From NCBI RefSeq assembly GCF_016904885.1, contig NZ_JADWYI010000001.1:558001-622000 (forward strand): 64,000 bases of DNA. The letters run 5' to 3'. Both the position numbers and the translations under genes were made by a program. Positions 37,563 through 46,515 of this stretch are shown here, in pieces (the stretch's first letter is position 1; each line of letters starts with the position of its first letter). This stretch comes from Archangium primigenium (GTDB lineage: Bacteria; Myxococcota; Myxococcia; Myxococcales; Myxococcaceae). The notes beneath the pieces were generated by a model. The model was given only the letters and a program-made list of their open reading frames with translations, was not told the origin of the DNA and searched no databases.

Positions 37563-38507
37563 GTGATTCGCCAAGTCCACTTCGAGAACTTCCGCTGCCT
37601 GCGGGACGTGACGCTGACGTTGGAGCCCCTGACGGTGCTCGTGGGGCCCAACTCGTCCGGCAAGACCTCGGTCTTGGAAGGGCTGGAGACCCTTGGACGG
37701 CGGTTCGTGGATCCCTGGGACTTCTGGCTGCAGGAGCCTGTTCGACCCCTCCGAATCGCCGCTCGGCTCGATTCAGGAGCACCTTTCAGCGTCCAATCGG
37801 ACCACCTGGTCAACGGCCAATACCAGCTCGTGTCGTCGTCCACACTGATGGACGGTGTCATCCAATCGCTTCAGTTGGACCTCGCGGCGCTCCGCCAGGA
37901 GAACGTTCTCGCGAATGCGCCGCGATTGACTCGCACTGGAGACAATCTCACCAACGTCTTCGCTTCCGTGACGCGCTCACAGCAGGCGATGATGGCCGCG
38001 GAGTTGTGTCGGCTCGTTCCCATGTTCAAGGACGTGGACCTCCTGCCCACCGACAAAGGACGGCACCGTCTGCGTTTTCAAGACCGGTGGAATCCTGACT
38101 TCTGGGCCGAGCCCAATGCGGTCTCCGATGGAACGATGCTCCTGCTTGCCTTCATCGCGCTCCAATTCCAACGACAGCCGGTGAATTTGATCACGATTGA
38201 GGATCCCGAGCGGGCCCTGCATCCCTATCTCCTCGATGAATTGATTCAAATGCTGCGCAAGATGACCACGGGTGAGATCGGTCGGAAACCCGTGCAGGTC
38301 GTCCTCGCGACCCACTCCGCCGAATTGCTCGAGTACGTGCGCCCCGAGGAGGTTCGCTTCCTCACCCGCTCTCCGGAAGATGGCTCGGTCCAGGTGAACC
38401 AGGCCGCCACGGGCAGCGAGAACTGGCGGCGGGTCTACGAGGAGTACAAGCGCTCCCTCGGAAGCATCTGGCTGTCGGGCGGTATGGGCGGCGTTCCGGG
38501 GGAGTGA
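37563..38507 (+). CDS. AAA/ABC-type ATPase (OLD-like, AAA_21)
   Basis: The GTG at 37563 gives 314 residues. The N-terminus IRQVHFENFRCLRDVTLTL with Walker A VGPNSSGKTSVLEG (28-35), signature-like AVSDGTMLLLAF, Walker B NLITIEDPERALHP and H-switch VLATHSAELLEY define an SMC/OLD-like ATPase of the AAA_21 type. The coiled-coil region is short. The stop overlaps the GTG of the next gene by four bases, and that gene encodes a TOPRIM-like DUF4276 protein, so the pair mimics a split OLD nuclease and resembles in design the AAA + TOPRIM anti-phage system PARIS. The DNA is less GC-rich than the MBL gene (hand count 57% at 38161-38220 against 73% at 37141-37200), suggesting recent gain. Confidence 0.88.
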   Translation: MIRQVHFENFRCLRDVTLTLEPLTVLVGPNSSGKTSVLEGLETLGRRFVDPWDFWLQEPVRPLRIAARLDSGAPFSVQSDHLVNGQYQLVSSSTLMDGVIQSLQLDLAALRQENVLANAPRLTRTGDNLTNVFASVTRSQQAMMAAELCRLVPMFKDVDLLPTDKGRHRLRFQDRWNPDFWAEPNAVSDGTMLLLAFIALQFQRQPVNLITIEDPERALHPYLLDELIQMLRKMTTGEIGRKPVQVVLATHSAELLEYVRPEEVRFLTRSPEDGSVQVNQAATGSENWRRVYEEYKRSLGSIWLSGGMGGVPGE

Positions 38508-39166
38508 GCATGCTTCGCGTCGTCGTCTACGCAGAGGGGGCCGGTGAACTCACCGGACGGGACAAGAGCCGACAGCGCCGTCCCGGGACTCCCTTCACGG
38601 GTGAGGAACTTGGCTCGGCCCACCTGCTCATGCGCCGATGCCTTGAACACACACATGACATTGCTACCGAGCGCATCCAGTTCGAGGAGCCCTTGCGCCT
38701 GCGGGCCAGACTTCCCAACGGGAGTGACCTGCAAACTGAACGATACCTGCGCCAGCTGCTCTCCTGGGCCGACGAAGAGTTCCAGCCCGATCTCGTGATC
38801 GTCCTCGTCGACAAGGACAAGGATGAGGCTCGAGAGGCGAGGCTGAAGTCGTACATTCAGGATCTGCCCGTTGCAGCACTCGTCTCCGTCGCGGTCCAGG
38901 AATTCGAGGCGTGGCTCATCGCGGATCCTCAGGCGCTGAAGACCGTCCTGCGCGCGCCTGTCTCCCTACCCAAGCCGCCGGAGCAGTTGGGAAGGCGTCA
39001 AGCCAAGCAATTGCTCCAGGAGTGGAGCGAGCAACACGCCAGCAAGCACGAGCCGGCGGAGATCCGCCGCCAGCTCGCGGAGACGTGTGACCTGGAGACC
39101 CTCCGCCAGCAGTGTCCCGCGTTCGCGGGCTTCCTCCAGCGGCTCCAGGCCCTCGCGCTCGACTGA
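38504..39166 (+). CDS. DUF4276 TOPRIM-like protein, partner of the AAA ATPase
   Basis: The GTG at 38504 overlaps the ATPase stop (GTGA); ATG 38510 is an alternative. The 220-residue product begins VVVYAEGAGELTG, with the conserved Glu of a TOPRIM-like fold (E11). It continues with LVIVLVDKDKDE (D103, D105 as the D-x-D metal site) and VAVQEFEAWLIAD, all typical of DUF4276. The C-terminus is helical. TOPRIM domains bind Mg2+ and cut or rejoin nucleic acids, and in OLD proteins the domain is fused to the ATPase. Here it is supplied in trans. The role as a nuclease effector controlled by the ATPase is inferred. It ends four bases from the convergent receiver-like gene. Confidence 0.82.
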   Translation: MSMLRVVVYAEGAGELTGRDKSRQRRPGTPFTGEELGSAHLLMRRCLEHTHDIATERIQFEEPLRLRARLPNGSDLQTERYLRQLLSWADEEFQPDLVIVLVDKDKDEAREARLKSYIQDLPVAALVSVAVQEFEAWLIADPQALKTVLRAPVSLPKPPEQLGRRQAKQLLQEWSEQHASKHEPAEIRRQLAETCDLETLRQQCPAFAGFLQRLQALALD

Positions 39167-39170
39167 CCGT

Positions 39171-39923
39171 CTACAGCTCGATCTTCTCGTACTTCACCAG
39201 CGCGTCGAGCGCCTCTTCCATCACCGCGCGCGCGCCCGCCGTGTACCGGTAGAGCATGGCGTGCACCTCACGGTCCGCCTCGTCACGGTTCTCGCACTGC
39301 TTCGAGTACTCCTCGAAGGCCTGGAGGCCCGCCACGATCTGCGACAGGTGGTTGGGGCACTCGCACCGCACCGAACTCGAGTACTCCAGCAGCGTGCCCA
39401 GCTGCTCCTGCGTGTAGCGCGGCGGCTTGGGCACCGCCGGCACCGTCACCGTGGCCAGCGTGGCGCTGCCCGGCGAGGACAGCTGGATGGGCGAAGCGGG
39501 CGGCGGGGGCGGCGCCACCGGCTCGGGCGGCGGCGGCGCGGGGCGCACCGACTGGGGCTGCAGCACGTCGTCCAGCACCGCCAGGTGCACGTGCGCCCGC
39601 AGGAGCGACAGCGAGATGGGACCCTGCAGCAGGCGCACCTTGCCCGCCGGGTATTGCTGCAGCACGCCTCGCCGCGCGAAGCGGTACGTCACGATCGCGT
39701 GCCGCGCCCGCGCGCTCTCCAGCAGGGCCGGGATGACCCCCGTCTCCACGCCGTTGAGCTCCAGGAAATCCAGCGCCAACACGTCCGGGCGCACCAGCGG
39801 CACTTCGTTCTTGAAGGCCTCCAGCGACGTGCCCGACCACACCACCTGGACGTCCCTCAACGCCTGCGGATTCTCACGCAACTGCGACGGAAAGGATTCC
39901 CCCAACAGGGCCAGTTTCACCAT
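39171..39923 (-). CDS. Atypical receiver-like protein with C-terminal CxCP domain
   Basis: ATG 39923 (MVKLALLGESF) gives 250 residues. The first ~115 fold like a response-regulator receiver: VRPDVLALDFLELNG holds an Asp at the acceptor position and HAIVTYRFARRG lies where the switch region belongs. The usual N-terminal acidic pair (LLGES instead of VDD) and the conserved C-terminal Lys-Pro are missing, so normal phosphorylation is doubtful. A Pro-rich linker follows, then a domain with VRCECPNHLSQI and QAFEEYSKQCENR, whose three Cys may bind a metal. This domain looks myxobacterial, but I cannot name it. The gene follows the histidine-kinase gene by 45 bp on the same strand, so it is likely that kinase's partner. 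Confidence 0.7.
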   Translation of the reverse strand: MVKLALLGESFPSQLRENPQALRDVQVVWSGTSLEAFKNEVPLVRPDVLALDFLELNGVETGVIPALLESARARHAIVTYRFARRGVLQQYPAGKVRLLQGPISLSLLRAHVHLAVLDDVLQPQSVRPAPPPPEPVAPPPPPASPIQLSSPGSATLATVTVPAVPKPPRYTQEQLGTLLEYSSSVRCECPNHLSQIVAGLQAFEEYSKQCENRDEADREVHAMLYRYTAGARAVMEEALDALVKYEKIEL

Positions 39924-39968
39924 GCAATCACCTCGGACGGGCACCTTTCCCTGATCCTCCCCGCCCGA

Positions 39969-42281
39969 TCAACCCGGCGCGGGCGCCCCTCCCCCCGAGG
40001 CCGGGTCATCATCGACTTCCCGACGCATCGCGCTCAGCGGTAGTTCAACAATGAACGATGCCCCCTCCCCCCAGGTACTCTCCACGCGCACCTGACCGCC
40101 GTGCGCCTCCACGAGCTGCCGCACGATGAAGAGCCCCAGCCCGAAGCCCTCCTTCTTCTCGCCGGCCGCGGGCGCCTTGCTGAAGCGCTCGAAGATGGCC
40201 GCCTGCTGTCCCGGGGGGATGCCCGGCCCGCCATCCTGGAGCGTCAGGCGCGCCCGCTCGCCCCGGCGCTCCACGCGCAGCACGATGGGGTGGCCCCGGC
40301 CGTATTTGAAGGCGTTGGACAAGAGGTTGGTCAGCACCCGCTCCAGTCGCAGCCGATCCCACTGCCCCACCACCGACTCGCCCTCGACCACCAGCGGGCT
40401 GCTCGCCTCCTCGGCCTGCTCCGCGTGGCGCGCCGCCGTGTCGCGCGCCAGCCGCAGCAGATCCACCGGCCCCAGCTCCAGCTCGATGCGCCCCGAGGAC
40501 AGGCGCGACAGGTCCAACAGGTTGTGCAGCAGCCGACCCAGGCCCTGGGCGTGGCGCAGGGCCCGCGTCAGCCCGTCTCCGCGCACGCGGGGGTCCGCGT
40601 CCGGGGGCAGGCGGCGCAGCTTGCCCAGCATCAATTGCAGGGCTTGCAGGGAGTTGCCCAGGTCATGCGCCGCCACGCCGATGAGCTCCAGGGCCGCCTG
40701 GGCCTCGCGCAAGAGCCGCCCGTTGTCCAGCGCCAGCGCCGCCCGGCCCGCCAGCTCCTCCACGAAGGCCTGATCCGTGAGGCTGAAGCGGCGCTCGGCC
40801 CGCCGCGACAGCAGGCACAGCACCCCCAGGGTCTTGTCCCCCACGCGCAGCGGCACCGTGAGCGAGGACACCACCCCGAGCCGCTCCAGCCGCGCGAGGT
40901 GCTCGGCCTCCGGTGCCATGCGCCGCAGCACCTCCGGGGTGACGTCCGAGAAGAGCTCCGAGCGCCCCGTGCGCAGCACGTGCCTGAGCCCCGCCTGCTC
41001 CGTCTGGGGCGGCGCGGGCAGGCGCAAGAGCTCCCAGAGCAGCGCCTGCTGCTCGGCGGACACGTGGGCCACCGCGATGGGCTCCAGCGTGCCCCGCGGG
41101 GACACGAGCCCGAGCAGGCACCCGTCGGCGAGCGCCGGCACGAGCAGCCGCGGCAGCCCCGACACCGCCCGATCCGGATCCGGCTCGGCGTGGAAGACCC
41201 CCTCGGCCTCGACGAGCAGCCGCTGGCCGCCCTCCAGGCGCCTGCGCTCGGAGGTGTCGCGCGTGAGCACCACGTAGCCCTCCAGCCGCCCGTCCGCGTC
41301 CCTCAGGGGCGTGAGCAGCGACTCGGCCCAGAAGCGCGTGCCGTCCTTGTGCAGCCGCACCCCCTCCGACTCCCAGCGCCCCTCGCGCTCGGCGCGCATG
41401 CGCTCCTGTCCGGGCAGATCCTCGGCCAGGGCCTCGGGGGGGTAGAGCAGCGTGCCGGGCCGGCCGATGATCTCCTCGGCCCGCCACCCCTGGAGGCGCT
41501 CGGCGCCGGGATTCCAGCTGGCCACCCGTCCCTCGGGGTCCAGGAGGTAGAGCGCATAGTCCTTCACCCCCTCCACCAACAGCCGGAAGCGCTCCTGGCT
41601 GACGCGGGCCTCGCGCTGCAGGGGCCACAGGCCCTGGGTCGTCACCCACGCGAGCCCCACCGCCACGCTCATCCCGAGCAGCGCCGCGGCGAGGATGAGC
41701 CAGAAGACCTTGTGGTCCACGACCCGCGCGCGCGACGCCTCCTCGTTGAGCCAGTGGCGGGTGAGCCAGGCGAGCTTGTCCAGGGCGTCCTGGGTCGCCT
41801 CGCGCGTGTCGTTGGCACGCACGGAGAGGGGATCCCACTCCTCCAGCACGCGTCCGGTGTCCAGGACCTCCCGCACCCGCTGCATGGCCTGCTGGTGCTC
41901 GACCTCGTGGCGGGCCACGTCGGCCAGGACGCGCAGTTCCTCGGGGGTGCGGGAGCGGGTGCGCAAGTCCTCCAGCGTGCCGAGGAACTGGCCCCGGGCG
42001 AGGTTGGCCTCGGCGAGGAAGGTGGCGTTGCGGGTGAGGGAGTAGCCGCGCTGGCTCGCGAGCTTGACACTGAACGTCCGGCTCAGCCGTTCCACCTCCG
42101 CCAGGCGCATGCCCTGGCGCAGGAGGGCGGCCTCGGAGTCGCGCGCGGTCAGGGCCCGGAGGGCAAGCACCGCGCTACACGCGATGGCGCCCACCACCCC
42201 CAGGAGGACGAGGCCGCCCACGACGATGCGCCGGGCGAAGCCGCCCGGACGTCGCCGCTTGCTTGCGTCCTCGTCGCGCAC
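39969..42281 (-). CDS. Membrane histidine kinase with CHASE3-like, PAS and GAF domains
   Basis: The best start is GTG 42281 (RDEDASKRRRPGG follows), with GGGGGTGA seven bases upstream, giving 770 residues; ATG 42398 in the same frame lacks coding character. Two membrane segments (VVGGLVLLGVVGAIACSAVL and FWLILAAALLGMSVAVGLAW) flank a helical CHASE3-like periplasmic domain of ~150 residues. Next come PAS (YALYLLDPEGRVASWNPGAE), GAF (LTVPLRVGDKTLGVLCLLSR), the phospho-acceptor helix GVAAHDLGNSLQAL, and a HATPase domain with N box NLLSNAFKYG, DGGPGIP and GFGLGLFIV. It should autophosphorylate on that His. The downstream gene at 39171-39923, 45 bp away, encodes a receiver-like protein and may be the output. 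Confidence 0.9.
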   Translation of the reverse strand: MRDEDASKRRRPGGFARRIVVGGLVLLGVVGAIACSAVLALRALTARDSEAALLRQGMRLAEVERLSRTFSVKLASQRGYSLTRNATFLAEANLARGQFLGTLEDLRTRSRTPEELRVLADVARHEVEHQQAMQRVREVLDTGRVLEEWDPLSVRANDTREATQDALDKLAWLTRHWLNEEASRARVVDHKVFWLILAAALLGMSVAVGLAWVTTQGLWPLQREARVSQERFRLLVEGVKDYALYLLDPEGRVASWNPGAERLQGWRAEEIIGRPGTLLYPPEALAEDLPGQERMRAEREGRWESEGVRLHKDGTRFWAESLLTPLRDADGRLEGYVVLTRDTSERRRLEGGQRLLVEAEGVFHAEPDPDRAVSGLPRLLVPALADGCLLGLVSPRGTLEPIAVAHVSAEQQALLWELLRLPAPPQTEQAGLRHVLRTGRSELFSDVTPEVLRRMAPEAEHLARLERLGVVSSLTVPLRVGDKTLGVLCLLSRRAERRFSLTDQAFVEELAGRAALALDNGRLLREAQAALELIGVAAHDLGNSLQALQLMLGKLRRLPPDADPRVRGDGLTRALRHAQGLGRLLHNLLDLSRLSSGRIELELGPVDLLRLARDTAARHAEQAEEASSPLVVEGESVVGQWDRLRLERVLTNLLSNAFKYGRGHPIVLRVERRGERARLTLQDGGPGIPPGQQAAIFERFSKAPAAGEKKEGFGLGLFIVRQLVEAHGGQVRVESTWGEGASFIVELPLSAMRREVDDDPASGGGAPAPG

Positions 42282-42517
42282 GCCCGTCTCACCCCCCAGG
42301 ACAAGATGCGGACCCCCGGCCCGAACAGGAACCACGACCGGAGACCAACGCGGCAGCCCCCCCGCTCTCCCCGCGCCGTCCTCCGCGCCTCGCTCCACGG
42401 GCGGGCCTTCCGTTCACCAGCGGGCGTCCGCCGTCCGGGCCCCCTTCCCCCGCCCCCGGGCCAGACCCACCGTGGCGCTTCACGGGTCTGTCGCGGCGCG
42501 GGGTGGAAGGTCGGGTC

Positions 42518-44623
42518 ATGGGCAAGCGGTGGGCGTGGGTCTGGGTGTGCCTCGCGGTGGGAGGCCTGTCGTGCGACGCATGGATGGGCTCCTTCGGCGC
42601 CCTCGTCCAGGACTCCGGCTGTCAGGCGCTCACCTGCGACGCCCAGGGACTCGACTGCGGCACCGCCATCGACGGCTGTGGCGGCGTGCTGCACTGTGGG
42701 ACGTGCCCCGAGGGCCAGAGTTGCGGCGGCGAGGGCCAACCCAACGTGTGTGGCCTGGCGCCGTGCACGCCAGCCACGTGTGACTCGCTCGGGGCGACGT
42801 GCGGCGACGCGCCGGACGGCTGCGGCGGCGTGCTGCGCTGCGGCACCTGCGAGGCGCCCGAGACGTGCGGCGGCGGCGGCGCGCCTTACGTCTGTGGCCG
42901 CACCCCGTGTACGCCCACCACCTGCGCCGCCCGGGGCAAGAACTGCGGCAGTCTCTCGGACGACTGCGCCGGCACGCTCGACTGTGGCACCTGCCCGGAG
43001 GGCGAGACGTGCGGCGGCGGCGGCGCCCCCAACGTGTGCGGCCCGGCCACCTGCACGCCCACCACCTGCGCCGCCCTGGGCAAGAACTGCGGCACCCTCT
43101 CGGACGGCTGCGGCGGCACGCTCGAGTGCGGCGCGTGCACGGGGGGCATGACCTGCGGTGCGGGTGGGGTGCCCAACGTGTGTGGGCAGGCGCCGTGCGT
43201 GCCCGCCACCTGCTCGGGCCAGGGCCAGGAGTGTGGCCTGCTGCCGGATGGCTGCGGCGGGACCCTGCTCGAGTGCGGCGTCTGCGCGGCCGGCGACTCC
43301 TGCGGCGGCGGCCCGGCGCCCAACACCTGCGGCCCGGCCACCTGCCTGCCCACCACCTGCGTCGCCCTGGGCAAGAACTGCGGCCCGGTGTCCAACGGCT
43401 GTGGGGGCCTGCTGGACTGTGGCACCTGCTACGGCAGCGACTCCTGCGGCGGGGGCGGCGTGGCCAACGTGTGCGGCAGTGACCGGTGCACGCCGGACAC
43501 CTGCGCCGAGGTGGGCAAGAACTGTGGCGCCGTGCCGGACGGCTGCGGCGGCATGCTCGAGTGCGGCACCTGTCCCTCGGGGCAGACGTGCGGCGGGGGC
43601 GGCGTGACGAACGTGTGCGCCCGGCCCGAGTGCCGGCCCTACACCTGTGGCCAGCTCGGCAAGACGTGCGGCGCGGTGTCCGACGGCTGCGGGGGCATGC
43701 TCGCGTGTGGCACCTGCGCCGAGGGCGAGTCCTGCGGCGGCGGCGGCGTGGCCAACCTGTGCCACCAGCCCCAGCCGGTGTGCATGGACCAGGAGCTGGG
43801 CAGCGCCCTGCCGGTGACGCTCAAGGGCAGCACGGTGGGCGCGCGGGACGATCACCTGGCCTCGTGCGGCGGCCAGGGCGCGCCGGACCGGGCCTATGGC
43901 TGGACGGCGCCCCACACGGGCACCTTCACCTTCGACACGGCGCGCTCGGCGATGCGCACCCTGGTGAGTGTCCGGGCCGGGGGCTGCCAGGGCGAGGAGC
44001 TCGCGTGCGCCACGTCCGGCATCAGCTACGGCGGCGGCTCGCGGGTGGAGGTGCACCTGACGGCGGGCCAGCGGGTGCTCGTCATCGTGGACTCGCCGCG
44101 CGCGGGGGACTTCAGCGCGGGGGACTTCGAGCTGCACATCCACGAGCGCTCGCCCACCGAGGCGGGCCACTGCTTCGATGGCGCGGACAACGACGGGGAC
44201 CGGTGGGTGGACTGCGCGGACACGGACTGCCAGGCCGAGCCCCTGTGTGACGGCCGGGGGTGCGCGGACGTGGACCTCGGCAGCGCGCTGCCGGTGGTGT
44301 ACCTGGGAGACACGGTGCAGTCGGGCGACGGCTTCCAGGGCACGTGCGGCGCGCTGCTGCAGCCGGACCGCGGCCACCTGTGGACGGCGCCCCGCGCGGG
44401 CACCTTCACCTTCGACACGGCCGGCAGCGACGCCAACGCGCTCTACGTGCTCACCGGGTGCCGGGGCCAGGAGCTCGCCTGCCGGGCGAACCCCGGCGGC
44501 TCGCGCGGCGCCCCGGTGCGCGTCTCCCTGGACAAGGGCCAGACGGTGCTCGTGGTGGTGGACGGCATGGCCCGGGCCGACCGGGGCGCGCCCATCCGCT
44601 ACACCCTGCGCATCTCCGAGTAG
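42518..44623 (+). CDS. Surface lipoprotein with eight Cys-rich repeats and PPC-like domains
   Basis: ATG 42518 with GGAAGG upstream gives 701 residues. A short lipoprotein signal (VWVCLAVGGLSC) is followed by eight tandem 48-residue repeats of the form CTPTTCAALGKNCG, then DGCGGTLECGTC, then a CGGGGxxNVCG end, each with seven or eight Cys. After them lie two related beta domains (DQELGSALPVTLKGSTVGAR and DVDLGSALPVVYLGDTVQSG, each with TAPHTGTFTFDT-like strands), similar to bacterial pre-peptidase C-terminal domains. A Cys-containing spacer (HCFDGADNDGDRWVDCADTD) separates the two. The Cys-rich unit also occurs once in the GH16 protein at 30766-33171. Such proteins are common on myxobacterial surfaces; binding or adhesion is the likely role. 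It diverges from the histidine-kinase gene across 236 bp. Confidence 0.85.
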   Translation: MGKRWAWVWVCLAVGGLSCDAWMGSFGALVQDSGCQALTCDAQGLDCGTAIDGCGGVLHCGTCPEGQSCGGEGQPNVCGLAPCTPATCDSLGATCGDAPDGCGGVLRCGTCEAPETCGGGGAPYVCGRTPCTPTTCAARGKNCGSLSDDCAGTLDCGTCPEGETCGGGGAPNVCGPATCTPTTCAALGKNCGTLSDGCGGTLECGACTGGMTCGAGGVPNVCGQAPCVPATCSGQGQECGLLPDGCGGTLLECGVCAAGDSCGGGPAPNTCGPATCLPTTCVALGKNCGPVSNGCGGLLDCGTCYGSDSCGGGGVANVCGSDRCTPDTCAEVGKNCGAVPDGCGGMLECGTCPSGQTCGGGGVTNVCARPECRPYTCGQLGKTCGAVSDGCGGMLACGTCAEGESCGGGGVANLCHQPQPVCMDQELGSALPVTLKGSTVGARDDHLASCGGQGAPDRAYGWTAPHTGTFTFDTARSAMRTLVSVRAGGCQGEELACATSGISYGGGSRVEVHLTAGQRVLVIVDSPRAGDFSAGDFELHIHERSPTEAGHCFDGADNDGDRWVDCADTDCQAEPLCDGRGCADVDLGSALPVVYLGDTVQSGDGFQGTCGALLQPDRGHLWTAPRAGTFTFDTAGSDANALYVLTGCRGQELACRANPGGSRGAPVRVSLDKGQTVLVVVDGMARADRGAPIRYTLRISE
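42620..43771 (+). repeat. Eight tandem 144-bp coding repeats (Cys/Gly-rich)
   Basis: The repeats code for 48-residue units in frame with the lipoprotein gene. Repeats 3, 4 and 6 to 8 are closest (G-K-N-C-G or G-K-T-C-G core), the first two the most diverged. Units begin at Cys codons about every 144 bases from 42620. Confidence 0.85.
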
Positions 44624-44630
44624 CGCCGCC

Positions 44631-45794
44631 CTACCCCGTGGGCTCCCGGTCCAGCGCGTCCAGGGGCCCGCGCGCCTCCAGGTCCTCCCGCTGGTGGGCC
44701 TGGACCTCGGCCACCTCCTGGCCGCGGATCCACCCCTGGCTCGCCGCGTGCCGCGCCGCCGTCACCGTGTCGTCCACCGTGAGCATCTCGCTGCCCAGGG
44801 CGCGGATCTCCTCGGCGATGCGCGCGAGCTCCGCCTCCCGGCCCGTGCGGTGCCACACGTTGCGGATGTACACGCAGCGCACCCGGCCGGGGAACTCCCG
44901 CACGATGGTGCGGTAGTGCTCGGCGTCCTCCTGCCCGCTGTCCCCGATGAGCAGGAAGGGCAGGGGCGCGAGCGCCTCCATGAGCCCGCGGATCTTCTCC
45001 AGCTTGTGCCCGTGGCCTCCGCCCGGCGCGAAGCCCGTGCGGCTCAGGCCCCAGTCGCGCAAGAGCAGGGGCCCGGCCGGAATGCGGTGCAGCCCGAGGA
45101 ACTCGTCCAGGTGCTCGTAGAGGTTCCACGGGCTCGAGGACACGTAGAAGATGGGGTTGCCCGCCGTGCCCGTGCGGCCCTGGCGCAGCGCCTCGTAGAA
45201 GGCATCCACGCCCTCGAAGGGCAGGCGCGTGCGGTGCTCGGTGAGGAAGAGCGCCCAGGTGCGCTTGAGCACGTTGGTGACGTGCGTGACGATGACCGTG
45301 TCGTCGATGTCGCTGATGACGCCCAGCTCCGCCTCGCGGCCCGCCACCAGCACCGGCGCGCGCACGCGCGACACGCCCTTGGGCGAGGGCGAGAGCAGCT
45401 CCAGGTCCACCTCGTGCCACCCCGAGTGCGTGCCCTCGGGCGGCTCCACCCACAGCTCGAGGAAGCCCTCCTCGTCCGTGGTGCCCTCCCACGTCTTGTC
45501 CCCCCAGCGCGCCCGCACCCGGGCGTGGGGAATCTCCACCGTCATGTAGCGCTTCCACGACGCGATGGCGCTGCCGAGCAGCGTGTAGCGCCGCCAGGGC
45601 GGGCGCACCTTGCGATCCTCCAGCACGCGCGCCTTGACGAGGCTCCGGGCCGGCGTGCCGTAGCCCCGGTAGGGCAGGATGCGCGGGGGGCGGGCCAGGC
45701 GCAGCTTGCGCCGCACGCGCCAGCTCCAGGACTCGACGTGGTGCTCGACCTGGAAGGCGAGGCGGAGCAGCGCGTTCGGGCGTTTGCGGGACAT
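44631..45794 (-). CDS. APP1-type (DUF2183) phosphatase
   Basis: The 387-residue protein from ATG 45794 has an N-terminal beta-rich region (~residue 70-160, GLxG-less C2-like fold with TVEIPHARVRARW). A HAD-like catalytic domain follows: VISDIDDTVIVT (DxDxT motif, nucleophile in the first Asp), FYVSSSPWNLYEHL, HKLEKIRGLME and LLIGDSGQEDAEHY. This set defines DUF2183, the catalytic domain of yeast App1 phosphatidate phosphatase, and bacterial members have the same length. It probably dephosphorylates lipid phosphates near the membrane although it has no signal peptide. The neighbouring Cys-rich gene is convergent, ending 7 bp away. Confidence 0.88.
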   Translation of the reverse strand: MSRKRPNALLRLAFQVEHHVESWSWRVRRKLRLARPPRILPYRGYGTPARSLVKARVLEDRKVRPPWRRYTLLGSAIASWKRYMTVEIPHARVRARWGDKTWEGTTDEEGFLELWVEPPEGTHSGWHEVDLELLSPSPKGVSRVRAPVLVAGREAELGVISDIDDTVIVTHVTNVLKRTWALFLTEHRTRLPFEGVDAFYEALRQGRTGTAGNPIFYVSSSPWNLYEHLDEFLGLHRIPAGPLLLRDWGLSRTGFAPGGGHGHKLEKIRGLMEALAPLPFLLIGDSGQEDAEHYRTIVREFPGRVRCVYIRNVWHRTGREAELARIAEEIRALGSEMLTVDDTVTAARHAASQGWIRGQEVAEVQAHQREDLEARGPLDALDREPTG

Positions 45795-45856
45795 GCCCTT
45801 GAGCTAACTGGCTTCCCCCCCGGGTGACAACCCCGGATGTCGGCTGTCCCGGAGTC

Positions 45857-46486
45857 CTACGCGGGTGCCCGGGCGAGGAGCACCCGGGGGTGCACGAGCA
45901 GCGCCACGGCCTCGCGGACCGTCCAGTAGAAGCGGTCCGGCGCGCTCAGGTGGCGCTCGCTGAGCAGCGCGGGGCTCGTGGCCACCGCGAGCCCCTCCCG
46001 CCGGAAGTACTGCCGGGCCCGAAGCAGGTGGTACGGGTCGGACACCACCACCACGCGCAAGAGGCCGTGCTCGCGCAAGAGCCGCGCGGAATAACGCGCG
46101 TTCTGCTCGGTGGAGTGGCTCTCCGCTTCCAACAGGCACGCCTCGGCGGGCACCCCGAGCCCCACCGCCACCTCTCGCATGACGTGGGCCTCGGACGGGG
46201 GATGGGTGCCCACGCCGCCGGAGAAGAGCAGCCGGGACACGAGCCCCCGGTGGTACAGGTCCACCGCCTTCTCGATGCGCGCGCGCAGCGCGGGCGAGGG
46301 CACGCCGCCGGGCAGCACCCTCGCCCCGAGCACCACCGCCACGTCCACCGGCTGGAGCAGCTCCTTCTGACCGAAGCGGTCCACCACGAACGTCAGGCCG
46401 AACACGCCACAGGTGACGACGCCCAGGCCCACGACGACCCATCGCCGGAGCGGTCCCGGTCCCTTGCGCAGCGCGAGTGGAGGCAT
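45857..46486 (-). CDS. DUF218 (YdcF/SanA-like) membrane protein
   Basis: ATG 46486 (MPPLALRKGPG) gives 209 residues; the frame is open further upstream only as antisense to the transporter gene. One N-terminal membrane helix (WVVVGLGVVTCGVFGLTFVV) precedes a DUF218 domain: PVDVAVVLGARVLPGG, SRLLFSGGVGTH, LEAESHSTEQNARYS and VVVSDPYHLLRAR. DUF218 proteins such as SanA, YdcF and ElyC are linked to envelope barrier or peptidoglycan precursor handling. The globular domain is expected in the periplasm. It follows the YeiH-like gene by 29 bp, so the two may form an operon. Confidence 0.9.
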   Translation of the reverse strand: MPPLALRKGPGPLRRWVVVGLGVVTCGVFGLTFVVDRFGQKELLQPVDVAVVLGARVLPGGVPSPALRARIEKAVDLYHRGLVSRLLFSGGVGTHPPSEAHVMREVAVGLGVPAEACLLEAESHSTEQNARYSARLLREHGLLRVVVVSDPYHLLRARQYFRREGLAVATSPALLSERHLSAPDRFYWTVREAVALLVHPRVLLARAPA

Positions 46487-46515
46487 GGCCGGGCGAGCAT
46501 ACCCGGGCCGGGCGC

